Assembly: GCA_026394095.1 (NCBI GenBank)
Contig: JAPKYY010000333.1
Span: 1-5,524, forward strand
Direction of reading: 5' to 3'
Origin: Acidobacteriota bacterium
Lineage (GTDB): Bacteria > Acidobacteriota > Terriglobia > Bryobacterales > Bryobacteraceae
DNA length: 5,524 bases
Positions 1 to 5,524 of the stretch are shown piece by piece (within the stretch, counting starts at the first letter, position 1; every line of letters begins with the position of its first letter). The notes below the pieces were generated by a model that made no database searches, was not told where the DNA came from, and was given only the letters and a program-made list of their open reading frames with translations. Both the position numbers and the translations under genes were made by a program.

Positions 1-816
1 ATTAGAGAACTTGCTGGCGCGGATGTAACATTCAAAAGCAAAGTCCTGATAGCGTTGCTTGGAAATCAAATAACCAAGCCCATCCGCACGCAAAACTTCC
101 CCCAGCGTTTCCCAACTGGCCTTCTCAGTAGCAAACCACTTGTCCATGTCGCCAGGGCCACCATAGAGGGTCTCCCAAGCTTCCTTGCCCGGCAGGCGGC
201 TAATCTTGAAATTGCGATAGCGCAGCGGATAACTCAGACTTTCGATACCCAGATATCCACGTCTTAGCCTGTAGCGAAGCTCCTCATGCTGGTCCAGATT
301 GAGATCCTGGATCAATTCGCCATTCCACCAGACCTTGAGCGATGGCCAGTCGAGCCGGATCCGGAACTGGTTCCATTCACCCTTGCCTTTGACGTTTACT
401 TTAGACGGTGCAACAACGGGGAAAATGGCACCGACGCTCTCTTTCAGCGGCGGTTGATCCAACTTGTGAAAGATATTGAGCTTGAATCCGCACTCAGTCG
501 GAGGCCCATGTTGAGGCGCGCAAAAATACAGCCCGCCATTGGCCCAATCTTTAAGAAAAACCTCTCCGGACCAATCGAAATTCTCATACGATTCCGGGCT
601 CCGCAGCCAGGTCGGAAAATTCGAGCCTGGGTGGACAGTAACGGCGCCGTCGCTGGCGTAAAAGGCCGATTGCGGCCCCTGCTCCACAGTCCATCCACTC
701 AGCGTTTTGCCATCAAAAAGTTGGCTTTCCTGCGCGCACATTGAGGCAAACGGAGCCGTTGCCAGTACAATGAAGTGACGGCGCGTCTTCTGACCAGAAC
801 TGACAGTCGATCCCAT
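1..816 (-). CDS. Tat-exported DUF1080 (3-keto-disaccharide hydrolase family) protein, two domains, 3' end outside window
   Basis: Reading the minus strand from the ATG at 816-814 gives 272 codons without a stop to the window edge, so the C-terminus is missing. Residues 11-17 (TRRHFIV) form a twin-arginine motif, followed by a hydrophobic stretch ending near residue 28, so export by the Tat route is likely; the cleavage site is unclear. The mature part starts with LFDGKTLSGW (33-42), the typical opening of DUF1080 (Pfam 3-keto-disaccharide hydrolase). It continues through GEWNQFRIRL (146-155), KVWWNGELI (161-169) and YRNFKISRLP (200-209), the usual closing strands of that jelly-roll domain. 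A second copy begins around residue 214 (WETLYGGPGDMDKW) and is cut off near FECYIRASKFSN. The family acts on sugar derivatives or glycosides outside the cytoplasm; the substrate here is unknown. No Shine-Dalgarno sequence precedes the start. Domain identity is strong; activity is inferred. Confidence 0.85.
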   Translation of the reverse strand, partial: MGSTVSSGQKTRRHFIVLATAPFASMCAQESQLFDGKTLSGWTVEQGPQSAFYASDGAVTVHPGSNFPTWLRSPESYENFDWSGEVFLKDWANGGLYFCAPQHGPPTECGFKLNIFHKLDQPPLKESVGAIFPVVAPSKVNVKGKGEWNQFRIRLDWPSLKVWWNGELIQDLNLDQHEELRYRLRRGYLGIESLSYPLRYRNFKISRLPGKEAWETLYGGPGDMDKWFATEKASWETLGEVLRADGLGYLISKQRYQDFAFECYIRASKFSN

Positions 817-845
817 GTCTAGCGATTGTATACAAACCGGACCCC
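817..845. promoter_or_regulatory. Short divergent intergenic region with 10-bp palindrome, probable back-to-back promoters
   Basis: Only 29 bp lie between the ATG of the minus-strand DUF1080 gene and the GTG of the plus-strand gene. The perfect palindrome TTGTATACAA sits at 826-835. It supplies a TACAAT-like -10 element on the minus strand (830-825; 5 of 6 consensus bases) and a TATACA-like -10 on the plus strand (829-834; 4 of 6). I found no good -35 at the right spacing on either strand. If these -10 elements are real, both transcripts would start very close to their start codons. The palindrome could also be an operator. The call is tentative. Confidence 0.3.
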
Positions 846-1286
846 GTGGAACCAGTAATCCAAGATCTGCACACGTATTTTCTGTTCTCCTTTGCGGTGG
901 ACAGAAGCGAAGTGCTGCAACATCACGGCGACGTCTGGAATGGCCGCTACTGGATTGACGGCCTCGACGACTGGATCAACGGCAACCACGTCTCGGATTC
1001 TCCCGTAGTAGCAAACCTGGGCCGCTGGCAGCGCGCCTCCTATACGCAGTTCGATCTCGAATCACCTGCCTATCAGGACATGATCTTCTTCCACCCCTTC
1101 GTCCGCCGCATCTTTTTTGATACGGCCGGCGTGGGTGCCTCCGACAACGAAGTAGAAGCACTTCTGCGCTGCTATCACATCCCGTTGTCCCCCGAAAACA
1201 AGCTCTTCTTCATGGCGGAAGACCTCCGCGAGCGCGAAGCCGAACTCGAAGTCACAGATCTCCGGCTATTCCTGTCAACGAGATGA
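846..1286 (+). CDS. N-terminal soluble part of a CorA-like transporter (separate ORF or frameshifted half)
   Basis: A 146-residue frame starts at GTG 846, the first possible start after an in-frame TGA at 801-803, and ends at TGA 1284-1286. The protein is soluble-looking, rich in aromatic and acidic residues (for example YFLFSFAVDR at 11-20 and HGDVWNGRYW at 27-36), and has no signal peptide or membrane segment. It contains no motif that identifies it alone. Its stop overlaps the ATG of the next ORF (ATGA, 1283-1286), and that ORF carries the CorA-type membrane part, so this is read as the cytoplasmic N-terminal part of the same transporter. The frame ends abruptly in LRLFLSTR after an apparent beta-strand, while the other frame continues with VNEMMRKVYPSSG, which looks like one protein broken by an indel or internal deletion. 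A true translationally coupled two-gene arrangement is the alternative. No ribosome binding site is visible. Confidence 0.65.
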   Translation: MEPVIQDLHTYFLFSFAVDRSEVLQHHGDVWNGRYWIDGLDDWINGNHVSDSPVVANLGRWQRASYTQFDLESPAYQDMIFFHPFVRRIFFDTAGVGASDNEVEALLRCYHIPLSPENKLFFMAEDLREREAELEVTDLRLFLSTR

Positions 1287-2458
1287 TGCGCAAGGTCTAT
1301 CCCAGCTCAGGCCGGCAACTGCGCGAGGGCCGCTGCCCTTCTAGAGTCACGCTCTCTGTAGAAACGCCTTATGGCCGCACCGAAGTAGTAGAGGCGACAT
1401 TCGAAAACAGCGCCATGATCGGCTTCCTGCCGCCGGTATCGGAGCTAATTACCTCTCTGCTTTACTTCGCCGATTACCGGCGCGGCGAATATGAACCGGT
1501 TCTCGATGAACGCACCATCGTCTATTCCTACATGGCGATCGATCCCAAAAGTGTCCCGGAGAACTTCCACAAAACCGAAGATTACGACATCCTGTTCTCC
1601 CGCGCGCTCTATGTAGACAACGCCGGCGATGACTATCGCTACGCCCGTGGCTTCACCAAGCGCTTGATGGAGCAGCAGGTTTACCGCCGCTGGTCTCATC
1701 AGGGTACCCTCTACGGCTTTACCAGTTATTCAAACGTAACGATGTGTTTCGGCACCTTCGACTGCGACGACCATCAGTTGAGCGAAGGCTTCCTGATCCA
1801 TCGCATGTTCGACTCGCGTTACTACCTGATGGCCATCATCGCCTTGTTCTACAGGGCAACCTTGCTCGACTTCGCCGAACGCGTCGCACTCGTCTCGCGC
1901 CGTCTCTACGTCGACTTTCAGGACGCTCGCCTGTCAGAACAAAACATCGAGCGAACCAACCTCCTCCGCTACGAATTCCTGGTTTTCTCAAACTACTGGC
2001 ACTTCGACGAATTGGCCAACAAGGACGAAGAATCAGAGCACTTCCGCATGCTCAGTGCCGTCTATGACATCACCAGCATGAAGGTGGAAGTCGAGCGCGA
2101 AATCGACAAGCTCAACAACAGCCTGCACGAATACTACACCTCCAGAAACACTCAGGCCGTGAACCGTTTGGCCTTCGTGTCGACAATTCTCGGTGCCGGT
2201 GCCGTCGTCACGGGCTTCTTCGGGATGAACTTCTCAAATCACTTTGAGAGCGTATTCTTCAAACCCTCCCCAGATAATGCCTGGATCCACTGGATCGCCA
2301 TCTCTGCCGTCGTCGGTTTCTGCCTCTTCGCACTGGGGATCACATTCTTCCTCTTCTCGAGAAACTGGCAGGACTACCGCAGCGTGCTGCGCGGCGGTCA
2401 GGATGTAGCGCCAGGGGTATCGCGCAACGCCGGCGCCCGCAAGCCCGGCAGATCATAA
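1283..2458 (+). CDS. CorA-like divalent cation transporter, C-terminal part with two TM helices and FGMN motif
   Basis: This 391-residue frame starts at ATG 1283 inside the ATGA overlap with the preceding ORF. Residues 1-290 are soluble. Within them, 190-285 is rich in charged and helix-forming residues, including TSMKVEVEREIDKLNNSL (264-281), resembling the long stalk helix of CorA proteins. Two hydrophobic segments follow, about 295-313 and 334-358, joined by a short loop. The first ends in GFFGMNF (311-317), matching the GMN signature of the CorA Mg2+ transporter superfamily (usually YGMN). The order of cytoplasmic domain, stalk, TM1-GMN-loop-TM2 is the CorA plan, in which five copies form an inner-membrane channel for Mg2+ or other divalent ions; the ion here is not known. 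A basic tail of about 30 residues follows TM2. The frame stays open upstream of the ATG (VNE precedes MMRKVYPSSG), consistent with a frameshifted single gene. The last 61 bp overlap the opposing acyltransferase gene. Confidence 0.75.
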   Translation: MMRKVYPSSGRQLREGRCPSRVTLSVETPYGRTEVVEATFENSAMIGFLPPVSELITSLLYFADYRRGEYEPVLDERTIVYSYMAIDPKSVPENFHKTEDYDILFSRALYVDNAGDDYRYARGFTKRLMEQQVYRRWSHQGTLYGFTSYSNVTMCFGTFDCDDHQLSEGFLIHRMFDSRYYLMAIIALFYRATLLDFAERVALVSRRLYVDFQDARLSEQNIERTNLLRYEFLVFSNYWHFDELANKDEESEHFRMLSAVYDITSMKVEVEREIDKLNNSLHEYYTSRNTQAVNRLAFVSTILGAGAVVTGFFGMNFSNHFESVFFKPSPDNAWIHWIAISAVVGFCLFALGITFFLFSRNWQDYRSVLRGGQDVAPGVSRNAGARKPGRS

Positions 2459-3425
2459 AGCCTTCGCCAGGCGTGCCCATAAGGCCGCTCCCACAGCAGG
2501 TGAACGCTGATCCCAATCGCCACACACATAGCCGTAGTCAGAAATGCATAAGGCATGCCGTTGACTTTTCCGACATAAGCGCCAGCGTAAACAAGGCCGA
2601 TCTGTTGGCAAATGTAGATCGGATACGAAGCGTCTCCAAGAAATACCAGAATGCTCGGCATTCGGGCATCCCTCCAAACAGGCATCACAGTACCAGCTAC
2701 GACAAGCAAAGCTGGAATTCCATACCGTTCCACACGCCAGCGATGATTTCCAAATGCAGCCTCCCAGTTGAAACTACTCGGATAAAACGACCCTTCCCAC
2801 GACAGCCACATCCACCAACCAATCCCAGCACCCAAAATCAGAACGCCAGCCCAGCGAGGTAGAGTGATCTTTTTCGCCAGTTCACCAATCACGCACCCTC
2901 CACCAAAGAGCAGCAGCAGCGGCCATTGATACAGCCCCATCGCCACCATAGCAGCACAACCCCACCAGCCAATGTGCTTGAAGCCTAGCAGCAACAACAG
3001 CGTCAATACGCCGTAAAACCACATCTCGTAAACAAGTGTCCATCCATGAATCAGCACCGGCCCACCAGGCTGCCGCAAAAACACCATACTGCGCCAAACC
3101 TGTTCCCAGGTCGGCTGGATGCCATCGGAGGTCTTCCAGTAATATTCGATCAGGGAAACAGCATAGTAAAGAGGCACCACCTTCCAGATCCGCTTCACCA
3201 GAAAACGGCTGGCACTGGTCTCGCGTTCCGCAACGGTAGAGACGATAAAGCCACTGATCACAAAAAGACATCAACCCCAAAGATCATGCTCTTGCGCCAG
3301 CTCTCGTTCTGGCAGAGCCAGCAGCTGTCGCCGTGGCTAACCAGGGAGTAGAAGGTGTGATAGAACACCACCGCAATAGCCGCCAGGGCACGTAGCACCT
3401 GTAGGCTTTCGAGCCGCTGCATCAT
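2398..3425 (-). pseudogene. Acyltransferase-3 (OafA/YrhL-type) membrane protein, broken by a one-base frameshift
   Basis: On the minus strand a 55-residue frame runs from the ATG at 3425 to TGA at 3260-3258, and a 287-residue frame continues at once from GTG 3261 to TGA 2400-2398. The first has LRALAAIAVVFYH (11-23), the opening helix with conserved Arg and His of acyltransferase-3 proteins, and ends FGVDVFL. The second begins VISGFIVST. One extra T in the T5 run joins them as GVDVFFVISGF, the family's hallmark, and gives a 342-residue protein of normal length. Further landmarks in joined numbering are the RIWKVVPLYY segment after helix 2, WTLVYEMWFY (129-138), LGDASYPIYICQ (263-274, where the usual His after the YxxY region is Gln) and WERP (312-315), with several more hydrophobic helices. 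Such proteins O-acylate sugars of the envelope or exopolysaccharides. The gene is inactive as written unless the base is a sequencing error or slippage restores the frame. A second ATG lies at 3422. Confidence 0.85.
3262..3266 (-). other. Frameshift site: A5 (coding strand T5) run with one base apparently missing
   Basis: On the coding strand the sequence reads GTC TTT TTG TGA, which stops translation after VDVFL. A sixth T would give GTC TTT TTT GTG ATC AGT, restoring VDVFFVIS, the conserved acyltransferase-3 sequence. The frames abut exactly here with no missing residues on either side, so a one-base loss in the homopolymer is the simplest explanation. It may be a real mutation, an assembly error or, less likely, a site of transcriptional slippage. 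Confidence 0.8.
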
Positions 3426-3452
3426 CCTAGGATATGAAAGTGTTGACTTGGT

Positions 3453-3482
3453 TTGAGCTTCGGGCCTCGAATCGGTTAAACT
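3453..3482 (+). promoter_or_regulatory. Candidate promoter for the small basic ORF and the glucarate-dehydratase-like gene
   Basis: TTGAGC at 3453-3458 and TAAACT at 3477-3482 are separated by 18 bp and each match 4 of 6 consensus bases of a housekeeping promoter. They lie in the 65-bp gap (3426-3490) between the divergent acyltransferase gene and the small ORF. The -10 would end only 8 bp before the ATG at 3491, implying a leaderless or nearly leaderless transcript, in keeping with the absence of a Shine-Dalgarno sequence. A better -35 match, TTGACT at 3443-3448, has no suitable -10 at normal spacing. Confidence 0.3.
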
Positions 3483-3490
3483 AAACGTTT

Positions 3491-3622
3491 ATGGCAAAAG
3501 CAGAACTCTACAGCGCCGAATACATCGGCAGCGGCACATTCATCATTTCCAAGCCCGGTCGCAAGAAGAAGAAATTGCGTCAGAGCCGAGTGAAGTCCCC
3601 GCAACGCGGCGCACGCAAGTAG
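3491..3622 (+). CDS. Small, very basic 43-residue protein of unknown function
   Basis: The ORF runs from ATG 3491 to TAG 3620-3622. The product begins MAKAELYSAEYIGSG, has a short hydrophobic stretch TFIISKPG (16-23), and then a lysine/arginine-rich tail with KKKK at 25-28 and Arg/Lys scattered to the end (GARK). Thirteen of its 43 residues are Lys or Arg and only two are acidic, so it is strongly cationic and could bind nucleic acid or ribosomes, although it matches no ribosomal protein that I recognise. It is not much longer than chance ORFs, but its compact composition, the candidate promoter just upstream and its position 18 bp before the enolase gene support it as real. It is in the same frame as the enolase gene, with only the TAG and six sense codons between. 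No Shine-Dalgarno sequence is visible. Function unknown. Confidence 0.55.
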   Translation: MAKAELYSAEYIGSGTFIISKPGRKKKKLRQSRVKSPQRGARK

Positions 3623-3640
3623 TCCCCACCCCTCAAATCA

Positions 3641-4957
3641 ATGACGATCAAGGAACTGCGCCTACACCCGCAGGCGATCGCGGATGGCCCATTACGCAGT
3701 TCCTATGGCCTCCACGCTCCCTACGCGCTTCGTACGATTGTTGAAGTTATCACCACCGACGGCATCACTGGCATCAGTGAGACCTACGGCGGAGACAGGC
3801 CCATTGCCGCACTCGAAGCAATTCGATCACGCATAGTAGGCATGGATCCCTTTGACCTCACCCGTTTCTGGCAAGACCTCCACGGCGAGTCCGATCGCAA
3901 AGTCGACCCCAGCGGCGCAAGGTCGCAAACCATGCTCGTACCGGGCGAGAATCCCCTCGACGAATCCACCCGCACTTTCGCAGCAATCGAAGTCGCATGT
4001 CTGGACGCCATCGGTCAGGCCGTAAACAAACCCCTCTGCGACCTTGCCGGCGGCAGAGCCCGCGACGCAGCTCCTTTCTCTGCCTACCTCTTCTACAAAC
4101 ACGGCGGTTGCGGTGGTATCGGCGCTGACGCCCGCGAAGACAAATACGGCGAATGCCTGAGCCCGGAAACCATTGTCGAGCAGTGCCGTCAGTTCATCGC
4201 TGAATACGGCTTTCATGAAATCAAACTCAAGGGCGGCGTTCTCGATCCTGAAGTAGAGATCGAAACGATCCGCCAATTGCGCGTAGCCTTCGGCCCGGAA
4301 TATCCGCTCCGTATCGACCCCAATTGCGCCTGGAGTGTCGACACCAGCGTTAAGGTCGGCATGGCCCTGCGCGAAGAACTCTCCGGCGGCGGCTACCTCG
4401 AAGATCCCTGCGCCGCAATGGAAGGCATGGCCGAAGTGCGCAAGCGTCTGAAGGCCGAAGGCGTCAATACCCTCTTCGCCTCAAACGTCGCAACCACCTG
4501 CTTCGCCCACGTCCCTCAGGCCCGCGAACTCGACGCCGTCCAGATCATCCTCAGCGACCCTCACTATTGGGGCGGCATCCGCAAACAAAAGCAACTGAGC
4601 GAACTCTGCGAAGTGCTTGGCATGGGCCTTTCGATGCACTCCAACAACCACCTCGGCGTCAGCATGATGACCATGGCCCATGCAGCCTGCGCTTCCCCTC
4701 ACCTCACCCACGCCTGCGATACCCACTATCCGTGGCAAACCGAAATCGACGAAGTCATCGTAGGTGGGCGGGTCAAGTTCACCAACGGTACCGTACCCAT
4801 CACCGACAAACCCGGCCTGGGCGTCACTCTCGATTACGATCAGGTAGCGCGTGGCGTCGAACGCTACAACAAACTCCCCTTCCGCAAGCGCGACGACGAA
4901 GCAGAAATGCAGAAACACGTCGATCCCAATTGGAAGCGAGTTCTCCCGCGCTGGTAG
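3641..4957 (+). CDS. Glucarate dehydratase-like enzyme of the enolase superfamily
   Basis: This complete 438-residue cytosolic enzyme is close in length to E. coli GudD (446). The N-terminal capping domain (about 1-130) contains HAPYALRTIVEV (25-36) and GITGISETYGGDRP (41-54), typical of glucarate dehydratases. The barrel carries the full catalytic set: KLK at 195-197 (KxK base), metal-ligand candidates D226 (RIDPN), E254 (YLEDPC) and N282 (SNV), and the D306 (SDPHYWGG) and H333 (MHSNNH) dyad. Known family members dehydrate D-glucarate or L-idarate to 5-keto-4-deoxyglucarate with Mg2+. The loop after EDPC (CAAMEGMAEV) is shorter than my recollection of the E. coli sequence, and residues 153-172 form a Gly/Cys-rich loop, so a related diacid sugar could be the substrate. 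The ATG at 3641 gives the expected N-terminus and lies 18 bp after the small ORF; no Shine-Dalgarno sequence is visible. Superfamily and active site are certain; exact substrate is inferred. Confidence 0.92.
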   Translation: MTIKELRLHPQAIADGPLRSSYGLHAPYALRTIVEVITTDGITGISETYGGDRPIAALEAIRSRIVGMDPFDLTRFWQDLHGESDRKVDPSGARSQTMLVPGENPLDESTRTFAAIEVACLDAIGQAVNKPLCDLAGGRARDAAPFSAYLFYKHGGCGGIGADAREDKYGECLSPETIVEQCRQFIAEYGFHEIKLKGGVLDPEVEIETIRQLRVAFGPEYPLRIDPNCAWSVDTSVKVGMALREELSGGGYLEDPCAAMEGMAEVRKRLKAEGVNTLFASNVATTCFAHVPQARELDAVQIILSDPHYWGGIRKQKQLSELCEVLGMGLSMHSNNHLGVSMMTMAHAACASPHLTHACDTHYPWQTEIDEVIVGGRVKFTNGTVPITDKPGLGVTLDYDQVARGVERYNKLPFRKRDDEAEMQKHVDPNWKRVLPRW

Positions 4958-4960
4958 TCC

Positions 4961-5524
4961 ATGCGGCTTACGGTTCTTTATCCGGGCAGCCACGAATCTT
5001 TCGCGGCTGAAGCCAGACTGCGGCTATCCAGAATCCGAAATCTCGACCTGGCCTGGATCTCGACAGCTCCCTCCTCTTTTCAGGAAGACCTTGCAGAAGC
5101 TGCAGACTCAGAAGATCCACTCGTACTCATCCTCCATTCTTCACTCATCGAAGGTCTAAAGCTTCCACCACGCCTCTTGTGGGCCCCGCTATTGAGCAGG
5201 ATCGAAGCAAGCCAGGCTGGCTCTATTGGCGTCTGCCTTCTAAACTCCATCGCCCTACCTCCACTCTTCAAACAGGCAAAAGTCGCGCAAGAACCACATT
5301 CGATCCGAGCACTCAATCAATGGATCCTGCGCTGGTTGCAGATCGAATACACAAACAATCCCACAACGCAGCTTCTATCACCGACCCTGCGCGAATCACT
5401 CTTCGAGCAGCTCATCGACAACGCTTCCACCACAACGCTCTCGTGCTCCTGCGCATCCACCCGGCTTCAAGTGGCCAGCGAATTCAGACACCTCGCGGCT
5501 CCCTACTTTGAATCCGTCGAACAC
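4961..5524 (+). CDS. Unrecognised protein, N-terminal 188 residues (C-terminus outside window); possible TIR-like plus degenerate NTPase region
   Basis: The frame opens at ATG 4961, 3 bp after the stop of the enolase gene, and stays open to the window edge, so it is probably co-transcribed and translationally coupled. The start lacks a Shine-Dalgarno sequence. The product starts MRLTVLYPGSHESF, with no signal peptide or membrane segment. Residues 1-127 alternate hydrophobic strands and amphipathic helices: RLTVLYP (2-8), LDLAWIS (28-34), DPLVLILHSSLIEG (52-65), SIGVCLLNSIALPPLF (88-103) and a helix at 115-128. The strand-loop pattern around LVLILHSS and SIGVCLL resembles TIR-like sensor or effector domains, but no diagnostic catalytic residue was identified. 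From 143 on, the pattern SLFEQLIDNASTTTL then SCSCASTRLQVASEFRHLA resembles the helix and P-loop start of an NB-ARC/AAA-type ATPase with the Walker A glycines and lysine replaced. Both readings are inference; the function is not known. Confidence 0.7.
   Translation, partial: MRLTVLYPGSHESFAAEARLRLSRIRNLDLAWISTAPSSFQEDLAEAADSEDPLVLILHSSLIEGLKLPPRLLWAPLLSRIEASQAGSIGVCLLNSIALPPLFKQAKVAQEPHSIRALNQWILRWLQIEYTNNPTTQLLSPTLRESLFEQLIDNASTTTLSCSCASTRLQVASEFRHLAAPYFESVEH

Noticed and set aside
286..744. A 152-codon plus-strand open frame
   Set aside because: It is the antisense of the DUF1080 gene, which has clear domain motifs and a Tat signal; the plus-strand product has no recognisable features.
800..805. 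CTGACA as a -35 element for the plus-strand gene at 846
   Set aside because: It is 23 bp from the TATACA -10 candidate, too far for a normal sigma-70-type promoter.
2473..2862. A 129-codon plus-strand open frame
   Set aside because: It is antisense to the acyltransferase membrane-helix region and has a composition (many Pro, His, Ser, Arg) typical of shadow frames.
2908..2920. AGC triplet repeat, and a similar stretch near 2988-3000
   Set aside because: These encode leucine runs in membrane helices of the acyltransferase and are low-complexity coding sequence rather than a microsatellite of interest.
4481..4993. A 170-codon minus-strand open frame, and another at 3827-4276
   Set aside because: Both lie antisense to the enolase gene, whose active-site residues leave no doubt about the coding strand; such shadows are common in GC-rich codon usage.
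4567..5010. A 147-codon plus-strand frame overlapping the end of the enolase and the start of the next gene
   Set aside because: It is an arginine- and histidine-rich shadow of the enolase frame with no motif of its own.
5179..5511. A 110-codon plus-strand frame near the right edge
   Set aside because: It lies within the longer uninterrupted frame from 4961, which begins right after the enolase stop and has a more protein-like strand and helix pattern.

Overview
The window reads as an ordinary stretch of chromosome from a free-living heterotrophic bacterium of moderate to fairly high GC. The organism is not named by any single gene. A Tat-exported DUF1080 protein, a glucarate-dehydratase-type enolase and start sites almost without Shine-Dalgarno sequences would suit an Acidobacteriota (Bryobacter/Solibacter-like) genome, but this is inference only. 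No RNA gene, CRISPR array, insertion sequence or prophage feature was seen, and no stretch over 300 bases lacks a gene.

Layout. The left edge (816 down to 1, minus strand, open at the edge) encodes the N-terminal part of a Tat-exported protein with one complete and one truncated DUF1080 (3-keto-disaccharide hydrolase) domain. A 29-bp gap holding a perfect 10-bp palindrome separates it from a divergent plus-strand pair (846-1286 and 1283-2458). This pair together looks like one CorA-like divalent-cation transporter, with a soluble N-terminal part and a C-terminal part carrying two membrane helices and an FGMN motif. The two reading frames meet at an ATGA overlap. On the minus strand, overlapping the 3' end of the transporter tail to tail, is an acyltransferase-3 (OafA-type) membrane protein gene (3425 down to 2398). 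It is broken by one apparently missing base in a run of five A (T on the coding strand).

From 3491 rightwards everything is on the plus strand and tightly packed: a 43-residue very basic small protein of unknown function, a glucarate-dehydratase-like enolase-superfamily enzyme with its catalytic residues intact, and, 3 bp after it, an unrecognised protein that runs off the right edge. The last protein may begin with a TIR-like fold followed by a degenerate P-loop region, which is a weak inference.

How the genes relate. The enolase (sugar diacid dehydration) and the DUF1080 protein (sugar derivative or glycoside processing) both fit carbohydrate catabolism but are not in one operon. The CorA-like and acyltransferase genes are unrelated envelope functions. 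The most notable features are the two reading-frame breaks within about 2 kb, the small basic ORF lying in the same frame as the enolase with one TAG between them, and the possible degenerate-NTPase protein at the right edge. I see no convincing complete novel system.
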